A stretch of DNA of 64,000 nucleotides from Bacillus sp. FJAT-27264 (GCF_001682855.1 NZ_MAQW01000029.1:294487-358486), one strand, 5' to 3'; positions 26,300-35,912 are shown, numbered from the stretch's first letter. Numbers and translations are program-made. The notes: a model not told the origin generated them from the sequence alone.

Positions 26300-26443
26300 C
26301 AATGGGCCTCCTTCATCATGAGCCTGATCCAGCTGACTCTCTCTTACTCTATTAACCCCAGTATACGTCAATAGAGGCAGAGAAAGAAATCTGGTACTCA
26401 CACCTGAAACAAGAAAAAGAGAGAATAATTTCAATTGAAATGA

Positions 26444-26473
26444 TTGACTTTTATGGGCTCCAAAAACTACAAT
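26444..26473 (+). promoter_or_regulatory. Promoter ahead of leader terminator
   Basis: TTGACT (26444-26449), 18-bp spacer, TACAAT (26468-26473). Start predicted near 26480, about 30 nt before a terminator hairpin and 115 nt before the coding start. Confidence 0.55.
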
Positions 26474-26509
26474 GAGAGCATCATATTATTCGTGACCTGT
26501 TACGACGGA

Positions 26510-26554
26510 AGCACCCGTAACAAAGGCTTATTGCCTTTGCTGCGGGTGCTTTTT
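26510..26554 (+). terminator. Terminator hairpin inside the 5' leader
   Basis: AGCACCCG / CGGGTGCT outer stem with CAAAGGC / GCCTTTG inner stem, then TTTTT. It lies between the predicted promoter and the ATG at 26595. No plus-strand gene lies upstream that would need a terminator, so attenuation or a short RNA of about 75 nt is plausible. Confidence 0.7.
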
Positions 26555-26594
26555 GCCGTTCATCGGGGAACTATTAAAGGAGGACAATTACCAA

Positions 26595-27410
26595 ATGAAC
26601 ATCAAAGCTATGATCACGCTGGTCGTTTCGCTCTTGCTGCTACCACTGCTTCCCACTGCAGCCTTCGCGGCCCCCGCTATTGAATTTACCCCTTCGGTAA
26701 AAACCGCCTTTGATCTGACAGCAGCCACAGCAGAAGGCTCAGCCAGAACCAAGTTGAACAGCCAATATAGCGAGCTGTCTGTTCTGAAGCTGCAGGATGA
26801 CAACCGTGAGAGCAATATCCGGTCCCTGCATTACAATAATGAGCAGTCCCTAACAGAGATACGCCAGCAAGTCAAAGAGATTGGCCTCACAGCAGTAAGT
26901 CAATTAGAGGGGGAAACTGCCAAGCTGAAGCAACGCTATCAACCTTTATTCGACCAGTACAGTGCACTTAACAACAGGATAGTTCTGGCGAAGAAGCTGA
27001 AAGACAAGGATCTTAATGCCGTGCTGAAGACCCAGGCGGAAGTTATGAAGATTGCAGTCCAGATCGCACGTCAGGACATCCGCACCAAAGAAACACAACT
27101 GCGTACCGCCAAGGACGCTCGCACCAAGAAGACTGCGGCGGTCCGCAAGACCCTAAGCGGGATTGACAGCCCCAAATCGACGATTAAGGCACAGAAAAGC
27201 GTCGTCTCCGCATTGAATAAGCGGCTAACCGCCGACTGGAGTGATTTCAAAGCCGCCATCCGCAAGCAGAACGCCAGTCTGACTTCACAGTCCCTATCCT
27301 CCATGGTATCCCAATACCGGCAGCTTGCCGATGCCAAGCAAAGAATCATCGAGTCAGAACAGAAAGTGGCTGCCGTTATTGCCACCGCCAAGACCCAGCT
27401 TGCATCCTGA
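26595..27410 (+). CDS. Secreted coiled-coil protein of unknown function
   Basis: 271 residues. Signal peptide with probable cleavage after AAFA (MITLVVSLLLLPLLPTAAFA). The mature part is almost entirely charged helix rich in Lys, Gln, Ala and Thr, with repeated coiled-coil segments (VKEIGLTAVSQLEGETAKLK, QAEVMKIAVQIARQDIRTKE). No catalytic motif or cell-wall-binding domain seen. ATG at 26595 has AAAGGAGG 11 nt upstream and starts the signal peptide; an open extension runs through the leader terminator and is not used. Possibly an envelope-stress or structural protein, but unknown. Confidence 0.8.
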   Translation: MNIKAMITLVVSLLLLPLLPTAAFAAPAIEFTPSVKTAFDLTAATAEGSARTKLNSQYSELSVLKLQDDNRESNIRSLHYNNEQSLTEIRQQVKEIGLTAVSQLEGETAKLKQRYQPLFDQYSALNNRIVLAKKLKDKDLNAVLKTQAEVMKIAVQIARQDIRTKETQLRTAKDARTKKTAAVRKTLSGIDSPKSTIKAQKSVVSALNKRLTADWSDFKAAIRKQNASLTSQSLSSMVSQYRQLADAKQRIIESEQKVAAVIATAKTQLAS

Positions 27411-27432
27411 ACGAACAACATAGAATCCAGAC

Positions 27433-28212
27433 TTATTTCTTAGACGTCTTTGCTTTATCATGAGCACGGCGATACGATATCACCTTACGGTACATCCTTT
27501 TATCCTTAAGCTGGTTGAAAATATAGGGGTCGGGATTCGTATTCACCTCAATAATCCATGGTGTCATGTTGCGGTCAAGACCAACATCCACACCAACCTG
27601 CTTGAAACCGGGATATTTTTTATGATAGAAGCGTCCGGTATCCCGTCCTAACTTCTCCAGCTTTTTTATGACTTCCCCCTGCTGAGCCGTGCCTAGATGC
27701 GGGGCCAGCAGGGTCTCAATCGCTGTTGGCTTGCCACCACTGTGATAATTCGTAACAATCTTGCCTTTCTGAGCTACCCGGCCAATCAGGCCCGTTGTCT
27801 CCCATTTCCCCTTGGGGCTGAGTTGGACCATGACCCGCAGATCAAAACGCTGTCCCTTATGCTTTAACAGCTCGATCCCTTTCTGGATCAAATAGCTGCG
27901 TCCGCCGGTTGCTTTCTTTAGCGAAAGGTGGAAGGCATCGAAGGCTCCAAAGGTACGGATGGTCGTGCCGCTCTGGTACTGATAGGTTGTTCCACCCGAA
28001 CCCCGTTTCAGTTCTACCCTGATAACACCCTTACCATAAGTACCGTTGACCGGCTTCACGTAGACCATGCCGTACTTATGCAGCATGCTCCGCAGGCTTG
28101 CTTTGGTAAATCTTTGGGTATCCGGAACCAGCGGCGAAATCTCTGGACTTTGCAGCAACACCTTAGTCTTGATCCATTTGCTCATCAATCCTGTTCTATA
28201 TTTCGTTCCCAA
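27433..28212 (-). CDS. YheC/YheD-family ATP-grasp protein (spore-associated)
   Basis: 259 residues of the YheC/YheD family, ATP-grasp-like proteins known from Bacillus endospore coats. Visible features are YVKPVNGTYGKGVIRVE (ATP-grasp lysine and glycine loop), FDLRVMVQLSPKGKWETTG (the RVxxQ strand) and VDVGLDRNMTPWIIEVNTNP (the metal-binding Asp/Glu-x-Asn end). The TTG start at 28212 follows GAGAGGG; ATG nine codons in is an alternative with a weak site. It is shorter than B. subtilis YheC and YheD because it holds essentially the C-terminal ATP-grasp part. It is divergent from a glycosyltransferase gene, fitting a spore-surface group. Confidence 0.88.
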   Translation of the reverse strand: MGTKYRTGLMSKWIKTKVLLQSPEISPLVPDTQRFTKASLRSMLHKYGMVYVKPVNGTYGKGVIRVELKRGSGGTTYQYQSGTTIRTFGAFDAFHLSLKKATGGRSYLIQKGIELLKHKGQRFDLRVMVQLSPKGKWETTGLIGRVAQKGKIVTNYHSGGKPTAIETLLAPHLGTAQQGEVIKKLEKLGRDTGRFYHKKYPGFKQVGVDVGLDRNMTPWIIEVNTNPDPYIFNQLKDKRMYRKVISYRRAHDKAKTSKK

Positions 28213-28398
28213 GTCAGCCCTCTCCCCTGTTCTAAGTCAGTATCATTCGCTCAGACATGATCGCCCTTGTATTGTATTCGGGGACTGTACGGTTCGCATG
28301 GGATGATCGCCTTCTCCCCGCCCAATCTGTATCTTTAGCCCGACGGACTGCATATGGTAAAAGAGCGAGCGGAAGCTGAGGACAGGAGGGATGGGAGC

Positions 28399-29502
28399 AT
28401 GCACCTTTGTATCATCGCACCGGAACAGTTTCCGGTGCCTGGGGATGGTTCGGTGGAAATTTGCATCTGGGCCATTGCCGAAAGACTGGCGGAGAAGTAC
28501 AAGGTTACCATTGTCAGCCGGAGCATGCCAAATCTGCCGGATACTGAAGAACTAGCCGGTATCGAGATGGTGCGATTGCCAGCCGGAAGCCCTGCCAGAT
28601 ATCGCACCTCGGTTCTGAAATATATCGAAGGCAAAGACTTCGATATATTTCAGGTGGATAATCGTCCGTATCTGCTAGCTGCGGTGAAGCAGAAGCAACC
28701 CCAGACGCCTGCCGTGCTCTTCCTCCATTCCCTAACGTTTGTGCCGGCCTCGGACAAGACGGCCGCCCGGCTGGCGCGGGCCGATCTCATCGTGGCCAAC
28801 AGCGCCTCCCTACAGCAGCGGCTGGCCCGGCGGTTCCCGCGCATAAAGCACAGCATTCACGTCGTCCCGCTAGGCGCGGACTTGTCTCGATTCTCCCCCG
28901 TATCACAGCCGGAGCGGCTTAGGCTGCGAGGGCTCCACAGATTGCCTCCGGCCTTCACCGTATTGTTCGTCGGCCGGATCATTCCGCGCAAGGGTGTGCC
29001 GGTGCTGATCCGGGCGGTCGCCCTCCTGAACCGGCACACCCGCGCCCATCTGGTCGTCGCCGGCAGAGGCAAGCCGGCGTACATCCGGCGGCTGAGACAG
29101 CTCGCCCGCCGAATGGGTGTGCCGGTCACTTTTCCCGGCAGCATCCCCCACGAAGACATCCACGGCCTATACCAGGCCGCAGATGCCTTCGTCTGCCCTT
29201 CCCAGCAGCATGAATCCTTCGGCCTGGTGAACGTCGAGGCCATGGCCTCCGGACTGCCGGTCGTCGCCTCCAGCAATGGCGGCATCCGGGAGATCATTGT
29301 TCCCGGACATAACGGCTATCTTGTCGAGCGCTATACTCAGGCGCTGCCCTTCGCCAGGTATTTGCTGCGGCTGGCGCGCAGTCCCGTATTAGCCGCCCGG
29401 ATCGGGGCACAGGGGCGCAGCGACGCGCTGCAGACCTTTGAGTGGCGGCACACCGCAGACCGACTAGAGGCGCTGTATCACGTCCTTTGCAGCGAGGAGT
29501 AA
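28399..29502 (+). CDS. GT4-family glycosyltransferase (possibly spore coat, CotSA-like)
   Basis: 367 residues with the GT-B fold. N terminus MHLCIIAPEQFPVPGDGSVE; donor-binding half with VLFVGRIIPRKGVPVLIRAV, HLVVAGRGK and the EX7E-type element in QQHESFGLVNVEAMASGLPV followed by GGIREIIVPGHNGYLV. ATG was chosen for AGGAGG nine nt upstream. The opening resembles CotSA-like enzymes of Bacillota, and the divergent YheC/YheD gene fits a spore-coat role, but the acceptor is unknown. The second half is clearly more G+C-rich than its surroundings. Confidence 0.88.
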   Translation: MHLCIIAPEQFPVPGDGSVEICIWAIAERLAEKYKVTIVSRSMPNLPDTEELAGIEMVRLPAGSPARYRTSVLKYIEGKDFDIFQVDNRPYLLAAVKQKQPQTPAVLFLHSLTFVPASDKTAARLARADLIVANSASLQQRLARRFPRIKHSIHVVPLGADLSRFSPVSQPERLRLRGLHRLPPAFTVLFVGRIIPRKGVPVLIRAVALLNRHTRAHLVVAGRGKPAYIRRLRQLARRMGVPVTFPGSIPHEDIHGLYQAADAFVCPSQQHESFGLVNVEAMASGLPVVASSNGGIREIIVPGHNGYLVERYTQALPFARYLLRLARSPVLAARIGAQGRSDALQTFEWRHTADRLEALYHVLCSEE

Positions 29503-29638
29503 GCAGCTCATACAATCACGCCGGTTGGAGATGCTTCCAGTTAGCCGCGAACGGCTGAAGCAATACCAAACCGGTATGCCTTGCGTCAGTAAACCATTTC
29601 AGCTGCTGCCCAATCAGCTTCACTTGTCCGGATATAGC

Positions 29639-29698
29639 AAAAAAGCAGCGAAGCCCTCCGGGGGCTCATTTAAGCTATCCCCGGATTGCATTCGCTGC
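29639..29698 (-). terminator. Intrinsic terminator of DUF445 gene
   Basis: AAAAAA then GCAGCGAA / TTCGCTGC with an inner TCCGGGG / CCCCGGA stem; the A run is the minus-strand U run. Confidence 0.85.
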
Positions 29699-29728
29699 TC
29701 CACTTATTTCCTTTATCAAAGACTAGGG

Positions 29729-30970
29729 TCAGAACAATTGGATTACGGTAAGAACTAGTCCAACAACAAAGCCGCATAATGCCCCGTTGACCCGAATCCA
29801 TTGCAAATCCTTGCCTACCTTCTCTTCCAGCATATTCACCAGACTGGCATCGTCCATGCTGTCCAGATTCTCCTTCACCAGCAGGCCAATCCGGTAATGG
29901 TTGGCCTCTACAAAGGCAATCAGAGAATCACGGACACGCGTTTCCCAACCTTGAATCCATTGCTGCTCGTCCCGAATACGACGGGTAAGCATCGCATACA
30001 GCGCGAATAGCTTGCGTCCACCTGTCGCCTGCTCTTCTTCCAGCAGCGCCACAGCCTTGCTGCGCAGCAGCTCCAATTGGGCCACCATGAAGCCGTTGGC
30101 CGACGCGCCTTCCACCTGTTCAACGGCCCATGCCTTCAAGGATGTCAAGCGCTCCTCGTCACCGATAAGCTGGAACAGTGCCGTACGGATCTCACGGATG
30201 ACATCTTCGCGGTAAGGGCTGTCCTCTTCCTGAAAATCTCGTATCCCGGAGATTAACATGCCCTGTAGCATATCGCCGAGCATCTCTTCATCGACGAACC
30301 CCACAAAAGCTTGGAAAGCCATGCCCTTGAAGCCGCCCAGCTTGACTTCAGACAGCTTCTGGCTGGCAAGCTTGCCCAGCATCGCTTTGGTCTCCGGGCG
30401 TGCGGTCCACGAGGACACGCCCTGCAGCGCAAAATCGAGTGCGGCCACATCCTTACCGTCCTTCATCAGCTTGCTCAAAACAACATCGGCTGCGGTACCA
30501 AGATCAGCCTGACTGAGGTAGCTGGCGACAGCCTTTTGCAGATACGGAACAGCCTTCTCGGCAGGTACCTTCAGCACGATACTTTTCAATTGCTCCAGCA
30601 TTTCTTGCCGGGCCTTCTTACGACTGAACACTCTAGTCAACAAACGAGAAGCGAGAGTGATAAAGCCGAACTTCCGCAGCTTGTCCTCAATACTCTTCTT
30701 GTTGAGCAGTTCGTTCTCCATCGAGTGGATCAGGGACTGGATGATTTTATCCCGGTTCTTAAGAAGCAGGGAGGTATGGGGAATCTTCAGCCCCATGGGA
30801 TGGCGGAACAGCGCTGTCACTGCGAACCAGTCCGCAATTCCCCCTACCAATCCGGCTTCGAAGCCGCCTCTCAGCAGGATAACAGCCAGGTTCTCCGGTA
30901 GAAACAGCGTAGCCAGAAAGCCGATCGCCATAACGACGAGGGATATTGTAGCTAAATGTCTAGATTTCAT
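29729..30970 (-). CDS. DUF445-family membrane protein
   Basis: 413 residues. The N-terminal membrane segments surround FEAGLVGGIADWFAVTALFRHPMGLKIPHT, the DUF445 signature. A long helical cytosolic or periplasmic domain follows, and the protein ends in a second hydrophobic helix (VNGALCGFVVGLVLTVIQLF). Length and pattern match the YjiN-like branch. ATG at 30970 follows AAGGAGG at six nt. Function of the family is unknown. Stand-alone unit with its own terminator. B. subtilis YheB is a DUF445 protein encoded near yheC/yheD, so the neighbourhood here may not be accidental. Confidence 0.88.
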   Translation of the reverse strand: MKSRHLATISLVVMAIGFLATLFLPENLAVILLRGGFEAGLVGGIADWFAVTALFRHPMGLKIPHTSLLLKNRDKIIQSLIHSMENELLNKKSIEDKLRKFGFITLASRLLTRVFSRKKARQEMLEQLKSIVLKVPAEKAVPYLQKAVASYLSQADLGTAADVVLSKLMKDGKDVAALDFALQGVSSWTARPETKAMLGKLASQKLSEVKLGGFKGMAFQAFVGFVDEEMLGDMLQGMLISGIRDFQEEDSPYREDVIREIRTALFQLIGDEERLTSLKAWAVEQVEGASANGFMVAQLELLRSKAVALLEEEQATGGRKLFALYAMLTRRIRDEQQWIQGWETRVRDSLIAFVEANHYRIGLLVKENLDSMDDASLVNMLEEKVGKDLQWIRVNGALCGFVVGLVLTVIQLF

Positions 30971-31277
30971 AAGGGTCCTCCTTGGGTACAGCGTAGACAA
31001 CCTTCCAGCTTCCTTTACAGGCTAAAAGCCACCAGTTCAAGCCGCAGAACGGCAAGAGACTAGCGACCTTATCAGGCCTATCAGTGCTGTATCCATCATT
31101 GTACCACGATTGCTCCCCTTTCTGTACATGCTAATGCCTGCTGAGCAGATCGGCCAGCCAACCACCATCCTTTTAATGAAATTTGGATTATTAGTTTTCA
31201 GGAAATTAGTGATAAAATATCATTAGCACTTTCATCGCCCTTAACAGGGACTACTAACGTTAAAGGAGAGCCAGAAT
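30971..31277. other. Divergent promoter region, no gene seen
   Basis: 307 bp between the DUF445 and HAD genes, A+T-rich towards 31150-31250. I see no ORF with a ribosome binding site and no convincing promoter pair. Confidence 0.5.
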
Positions 31278-32141
31278 ATGCTGATTGCTTTGGATATGGA
31301 CGGCACCCTGTTGAACGACAACGGCAATATCAGTCCAGGAAACCGCGAAGCTATTGTACAGGCTCAAAATCATGGGGCTGTCGTTATCATTGCTACAGGA
31401 CGTTCGTATATGGATGCAGAAAAACAGCTTCGGCTGGCCGAGCTGGAATTACCGGTGGTGAGTCTGAACGGGGCTGTAGTCACGTTGCAAGACCGAACAC
31501 TCGCTGCCAGCAAGCCGCTGCATAAGGAAGATGTTATCCCGGCGCTGCGCTGGATGAACGAGATTCCTGACTTATATTATGAGGTCTATACAGAAGACAA
31601 CGTCTACGTGGAGCTGAACAAACGCGTACACTTGGAGAAGCTGGTAGCCCAAGGCGGCGACGAGCTGCCGGAAGAAATGCGCTTGCTGCTGAAGGGCGTT
31701 ATCGATCAGCAGTTCCGGCAGGCAGCCGTAACCTATGTGGAGAGCATGGAGGAAATCTGGAGCAAGGAAGAAGACGTTCTTTATAAAACACTGGCCTTCT
31801 CGCTCAAGCCTGAGCTCCTGAAGGAGGCTTCCATGAGATTCGCTTCCATTCCTGGCCTGATCATCACTTCTTCCCATGTCAATAATATTGAAATCAACCA
31901 TGAAGAGGCCAACAAGGGCTCAGGCCTGGCCATTTTGGCCGCTCATTACGGTATTCCAATGGAACAAACCGTTGTTATGGGAGACAGCTATAACGATCTG
32001 CCGATGTTCGAGGCTGCCGGCTACCGTATTGCCATGGCAAATGCCGCACCGATTCTCAAGGAGAACTGCGATCATATCACGTTGACCAACCATGAAGATG
32101 GGGTGGCTGCGGGAATCTGGCATGTTTTGAATAAAAAATAA
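31278..32141 (+). CDS. Cof-type HAD-superfamily phosphatase
   Basis: 287 residues, HAD hydrolase with the type IIB cap. All four motifs are visible: LIALDMDGTLLND (nucleophile Asp), IIATGRSY, a Lys in the cap-distal region (EEANKGSGLAILAAHYG), and VVMGDSYNDLPMFEAAG. Typical substrates are sugar phosphates, nucleotides or FMN; none can be assigned here. ATG follows AAAGGAG. Monocistronic with its own terminator. Length is typical for the YkrA/YitU-like branch. Confidence 0.93.
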   Translation: MLIALDMDGTLLNDNGNISPGNREAIVQAQNHGAVVIIATGRSYMDAEKQLRLAELELPVVSLNGAVVTLQDRTLAASKPLHKEDVIPALRWMNEIPDLYYEVYTEDNVYVELNKRVHLEKLVAQGGDELPEEMRLLLKGVIDQQFRQAAVTYVESMEEIWSKEEDVLYKTLAFSLKPELLKEASMRFASIPGLIITSSHVNNIEINHEEANKGSGLAILAAHYGIPMEQTVVMGDSYNDLPMFEAAGYRIAMANAAPILKENCDHITLTNHEDGVAAGIWHVLNKK

Positions 32142-32185
32142 CGGTACAGCACCAGCAATCGTTACAGAACTCTTCTACATGACAA

Positions 32186-32213
32186 GACCGGGCATTCATG
32201 CCCGGTCCTTTTT
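32186..32213 (+). terminator. Intrinsic terminator of HAD gene
   Basis: GACCGGGCAT - TC - ATGCCCGGTC followed by CTTTTT. Confidence 0.93.
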
Positions 32214-32279
32214 GTACACCCGCTTCTTCTACTCCATCCCCATCAACAGGGCGGCTTAAGGCTAATTCTGCACGATGTT

Positions 32280-33617
32280 CTAGCCGTCAGTTAATCTTAC
32301 ACAATCAGCTTCTCCCGGTCGTCCACCCGTCTCAATCTGAATCAGTGTGAGTGTGGTCATCGCCTGGATCGCGTGTCCCACCCCTGCGGGAATCTGCACA
32401 ATGTCACCAGTGGATAAGGCATACTCAATCCCATCCAGTATATATTTCCCTGTGCCCTCTGTTACTGTCCATACTTCGGAAATCCTGTGGTGAAAATGAT
32501 ACTCGGTCTGCTTGCCGGGATGGATCTGCAGCTTTCGGGTTACAGTCACAGGTCCATCGTTACTGGAGTTATCATCCAAAATAATAGAGGTCCCCCAGCG
32601 TGTCTCCTCGTACCTGGGTACGGAATAACTACTTCCAAGCACCGTTTTGATTTCACTGGCCCGGCTCTTGTCCGCAACGAGAATACCATCCGGGCCAGCC
32701 GCCACAATGGCGCCGGTCAGGCCAATAACGTGTACAGGCATGGACAACTCATTGACCAGATACGTCTGTTGCGCATCGGGCGAGACGCTACCTTTACCCG
32801 TAACCTGATGCTCCAGATGGACTGATAAGCTGTCCCAGCTCCCCAGATCACTCCAGCTGCCACTGTACGGGATCACTACTGTATGGCGCGAATGCTCCAG
32901 CACCTCACGGTCAAAGCTCTCCCGAGGTAGCCCGTCATAGCTCTCCAGCAGCCCTTCATATACCCATCCGATTCCCCGCTCGGACAAACTGTTCAGGAGA
33001 AAAGACAACGAACAAGCGAAGACACCACAATTCCACAGGGCTTGCTGCGCAATTAGTTTTTGCGCCGTGACCGGATCAGGCTTTTCGACGAAGCGGTCTA
33101 CATGATAGTAGCCCTCGTCCGGACTTCCCGCCTGCGGAACTATATATCCAAACTCCGCGGAGGGAGACCTTGGCACGCTCCCGATCAGCGCGATCTCCGC
33201 TGCCCCCTCTCTAAGGACATCCGGAAAACGCCGCAGAAGCTGAAAAAAAGAAGAGTCAGCATAAGCATCTGCAGGCAGAACTACTACCGTCTCCTCCGGG
33301 CTAGCGCCCAGTACGGAATAGAAGTAGCTAGCCGCCAGAGCTACAGCGGTAAAGGTACCCCGCTTCTGCGGCTCGCCAAGCACGGGAATTCCCTCGCCGA
33401 CATGGCTAAAGGTAATATCGACTTGGGACTCGTGCGTTACAATACAACTGGAGGACAGCAGCCCGACCCGATCAAGCTCTTTGCACATCCGCTGGAGCAT
33501 GGATTCCATGACGCCCGTTTCAGAACGCAGCAGCTTCAGAAACACCTTTGACCTGATCTCATTGGAGAGTGGCCACAGCCGCTTGCCAGAGCCTCCGGAC
33601 AGGAGAACAATCCGCAC
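32280..33617 (-). CDS. Mannose-1-phosphate guanylyltransferase / phosphomannose isomerase type enzyme
   Basis: 445 residues. The N-terminal nucleotidyltransferase has VLLSGGSGKRLWPLSNE and the FVEKPDPVTAQKLI loop. The C-terminal cupin has the isomerase type II pattern PGKQTEYHFHHRISEVWTV and GDIVQIPAGVGHAIQAM. Makes GDP-mannose from mannose 1-phosphate and GTP, with a possible isomerase activity. The GTG start follows GGAGG at seven nt; an overlapping ATG is out of frame. It is the downstream partner of a DUF6492 glycosyltransferase gene (45-bp gap), so the operon probably supplies and uses an activated sugar for a surface glycan. Confidence 0.92.
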   Translation of the reverse strand: MRIVLLSGGSGKRLWPLSNEIRSKVFLKLLRSETGVMESMLQRMCKELDRVGLLSSSCIVTHESQVDITFSHVGEGIPVLGEPQKRGTFTAVALAASYFYSVLGASPEETVVVLPADAYADSSFFQLLRRFPDVLREGAAEIALIGSVPRSPSAEFGYIVPQAGSPDEGYYHVDRFVEKPDPVTAQKLIAQQALWNCGVFACSLSFLLNSLSERGIGWVYEGLLESYDGLPRESFDREVLEHSRHTVVIPYSGSWSDLGSWDSLSVHLEHQVTGKGSVSPDAQQTYLVNELSMPVHVIGLTGAIVAAGPDGILVADKSRASEIKTVLGSSYSVPRYEETRWGTSIILDDNSSNDGPVTVTRKLQIHPGKQTEYHFHHRISEVWTVTEGTGKYILDGIEYALSTGDIVQIPAGVGHAIQAMTTLTLIQIETGGRPGEADCVRLTDG

Positions 33618-33662
33618 ATTGACGCCTCCTTATCTCTGATATCAGGCAGCCGACACCTTCAA

Positions 33663-34487
33663 TCAGTGGCGGCTGGCCTGCGATGATCGGGAATACCCTT
33701 TGCGTTTATGAAAGGACAGGGATCTATAGCTCTTAGCCAGTTTTGCCTTCTCCACCCGGGAGACTCCAGCAGCGTTCTGGTGCAGACTCTTGTTGCGCGC
33801 CTTACGTATGAGCATTCCGCCAGGGTCACTCTGGTACACGTAATTGCCGTAGGTCTCGAATTCTGAGAAGGCAAATTGCTTACTCCGGTTCATACTGCGG
33901 AGGATGGCGGAATACCAGGGCACGCCGTGCCGGGCTTCGATCTCTTTCTTCATCCGGGAGAGCTTGCTCCGCTCAAATAGCATATAATGAGTAACGAGCG
34001 AAGACGGTGCGCTGGCCTTGCGGCCCATAAGCTTTTTGTACGTGACAAAATACTCCGGTTGGCTCCAGCTTCGGCTGAAAAATACGGTGCGGCCGTTCTG
34101 ACGAAACCGGTGCGGAGCAATCAGCACCGTATCGGCATCAATGACTAGAAAGTAATCGGCCTTGCACAGTCTGTCACCGTTCAGCTTCAGCAGCTGCTGA
34201 AATAACCAGCCGGAGCGTTCCCAGGTACGTGAGCGGTAATGGATGTCTTTTTTCGTAAGAGGGAGAACTGTATCCTCATCCACAAAGGTACATCCGTACT
34301 CCCGGCAAAAATGTAGCAGGCGTTCCTTTCGCGGGGCAAGAATAAGGATCCGGCCAATGGGATGCTTAACATGGGCTCTAACAGCTTTCACCACATGTGG
34401 TAAGGTTGCTAAATCCTTCTCGATGGCAGGAATCAGCACATCAATCTTGGCCGCTTGCCGGATCCCTGCTTTACTTGGCAGTGACAT
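33663..34487 (-). CDS. DUF6492-family glycosyltransferase-like protein
   Basis: 274 residues. An N-terminal Rossmann-like beginning (KIDVLIPAIEKDLATLPHVV) leads to YFLVIDADTVLIAP, a DxD motif that would hold the metal and nucleotide sugar in a GT-A fold. The C-terminal 40 residues are very basic (KAKLAKSYRSLSFHKRKGYS). ATG follows GGAG at eight nt. It is first gene of a two-gene operon with the GDP-mannose enzyme, which suggests mannose or a derived sugar as donor (inference). Acceptor unknown. Confidence 0.82.
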   Translation of the reverse strand: MSLPSKAGIRQAAKIDVLIPAIEKDLATLPHVVKAVRAHVKHPIGRILILAPRKERLLHFCREYGCTFVDEDTVLPLTKKDIHYRSRTWERSGWLFQQLLKLNGDRLCKADYFLVIDADTVLIAPHRFRQNGRTVFFSRSWSQPEYFVTYKKLMGRKASAPSSLVTHYMLFERSKLSRMKKEIEARHGVPWYSAILRSMNRSKQFAFSEFETYGNYVYQSDPGGMLIRKARNKSLHQNAAGVSRVEKAKLAKSYRSLSFHKRKGYSRSSQASRH

Positions 34488-34761
34488 ACGTTCATCTCCA
34501 GATTTATCGTTTTTCTTTTAGGATATGAACGGCAGTCAAGGAACGAATGGGCCCTACAAAAAAGACGGCTGTTCTCCCTACTTAGATCACAAAGAGGAGC
34601 GTCTCTCCGATTTCCATTAAACTCCATATTAAGTGCGGGCGAATTATCGTATAATTCTAGCCACTGGCGATTGTCTATGAACAATATCTCAAATCCGGCT
34701 TCACGATAACCTCTAATTTCATTCATGAAGATACTGTGAAAGGAGCCTCTTTTCCAACGAG

Positions 34762-35904
34762 ATGAAAGCCCTATTAATTGATGATGAGAAGGCGGCACTA
34801 ATCCAAATGGAGAGACTGATCAGAGCAGACGGACGGATCGAAGTTATCGGTGCCTTTACGACCGTGCGAGAAAGCCTGGAGTATCTCTCTACATGCAAAG
34901 TTGATTTTGTCTTTCTGGACATCGGCATGCCTGAGATGAGCGGCCTCGCTGCCGCCGAATATATTCTGCAGCTTGACCCGGACATTCGCATTGTCTACGT
35001 CACTGCATACTCTGAATATGCTGTCGAAGCGTTCGAGTTAAATGCCCTTGATTATTTGCTCAAGCCTGTCAGTGCTGGCCGCTTTGCCAAAACCGTTACA
35101 CGCATGTTAGATATTTATCGCCGTAAGAACAACGCCCTGTCTCCTGCTGCGCTGACGGAATACGAGCCGTCCATCCTATGCTTTCACCGTCTGGAGCTCC
35201 GGGGCGGCAGGACGCCTGGTGTCAAACTGAGATGGCGAACCTCCAAAGCGCAAGAGCTCTTCGCCTTTTTACTCCATAACAAGGGACAATGGGTCAGCAA
35301 AAATCTATTGTTGGACAGCTTATGGCCAGACTATGCCCCTGACAAAGGATTGACCCATTTGCATACCTCCGTCTATCAGATTCGCAAGCTGCTGCGGGAA
35401 TGGGACGAGGGCGCTGGCATCGAATATGCACAGGATTGTTATCGGCTGTCGCTGGAGAGAACGGTTACCGATGTCGAACTGTTCGTGCAGGAACTCGAGA
35501 GAATTCTGAAAGACCTGGCATCTTCCCCCAATACTACCTCACACCGTTACGACAGTGCGCTTAGTCTCTATTCCGGGCATTACCTGGAGGAGCACGACTA
35601 TTGGTGGGCCAAACCGCGACAAGAGCAGCTGAGGCAGCAATACATTGAATTGGTGCTTGCCATCGCTAGGGAAGAAACGGCAGCGGGCCGTGAGACGCAA
35701 GCCATCAAGAGGCTGGTGTCCGCCCGGGACAAGGACCCCTATTCTGAGGAGATTTGCCAGCAAATCCTTCAGGCCTATGCCAGCCTGAGAGATTACGAAT
35801 TGCTTCAAACCCATTATCTTTCATTCGCAGAGATGCTGAACAAGGAGCTTGGCATCGAGCCCGATTCGGAGACAACTGCTCTTTACCAATCCCTTATGCA
35901 ATAA
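34762..35904 (+). CDS. Response regulator with receiver and BTAD (SARP-type) output
   Basis: 380 residues. Receiver at 1-120 (ALLIDDEKAALIQ, phospho-Asp in FVFLDIGMPEMSG, switch in IRIVYVTAYSEYAVEAFE, LLKPV). An OmpR-like winged helix follows (LLHNKGQWVSKNLLLDSLWP, then THLHTSVYQIRKLLREWD), then a bacterial transcriptional activation domain with helical repeats to the end. SARP-like output on a receiver is common in Paenibacillus and Bacillus. ATG at 34762 has AAAGGAG unusually far (16 nt) upstream. It converges on the double-kinase hybrid sensor at 36149-39247, its likely partner. Confidence 0.9.
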   Translation: MKALLIDDEKAALIQMERLIRADGRIEVIGAFTTVRESLEYLSTCKVDFVFLDIGMPEMSGLAAAEYILQLDPDIRIVYVTAYSEYAVEAFELNALDYLLKPVSAGRFAKTVTRMLDIYRRKNNALSPAALTEYEPSILCFHRLELRGGRTPGVKLRWRTSKAQELFAFLLHNKGQWVSKNLLLDSLWPDYAPDKGLTHLHTSVYQIRKLLREWDEGAGIEYAQDCYRLSLERTVTDVELFVQELERILKDLASSPNTTSHRYDSALSLYSGHYLEEHDYWWAKPRQEQLRQQYIELVLAIAREETAAGRETQAIKRLVSARDKDPYSEEICQQILQAYASLRDYELLQTHYLSFAEMLNKELGIEPDSETTALYQSLMQ

Positions 35905-35912
35905 TAGCCCCT

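Noticed and set aside
34433..34798. 121-codon minus-strand frame between the DUF6492 gene and the REC-BTAD gene
   Set aside because: It overlaps both neighbours, lacks a good ribosome binding site and shows no family pattern, although its middle part looks fairly protein-like.
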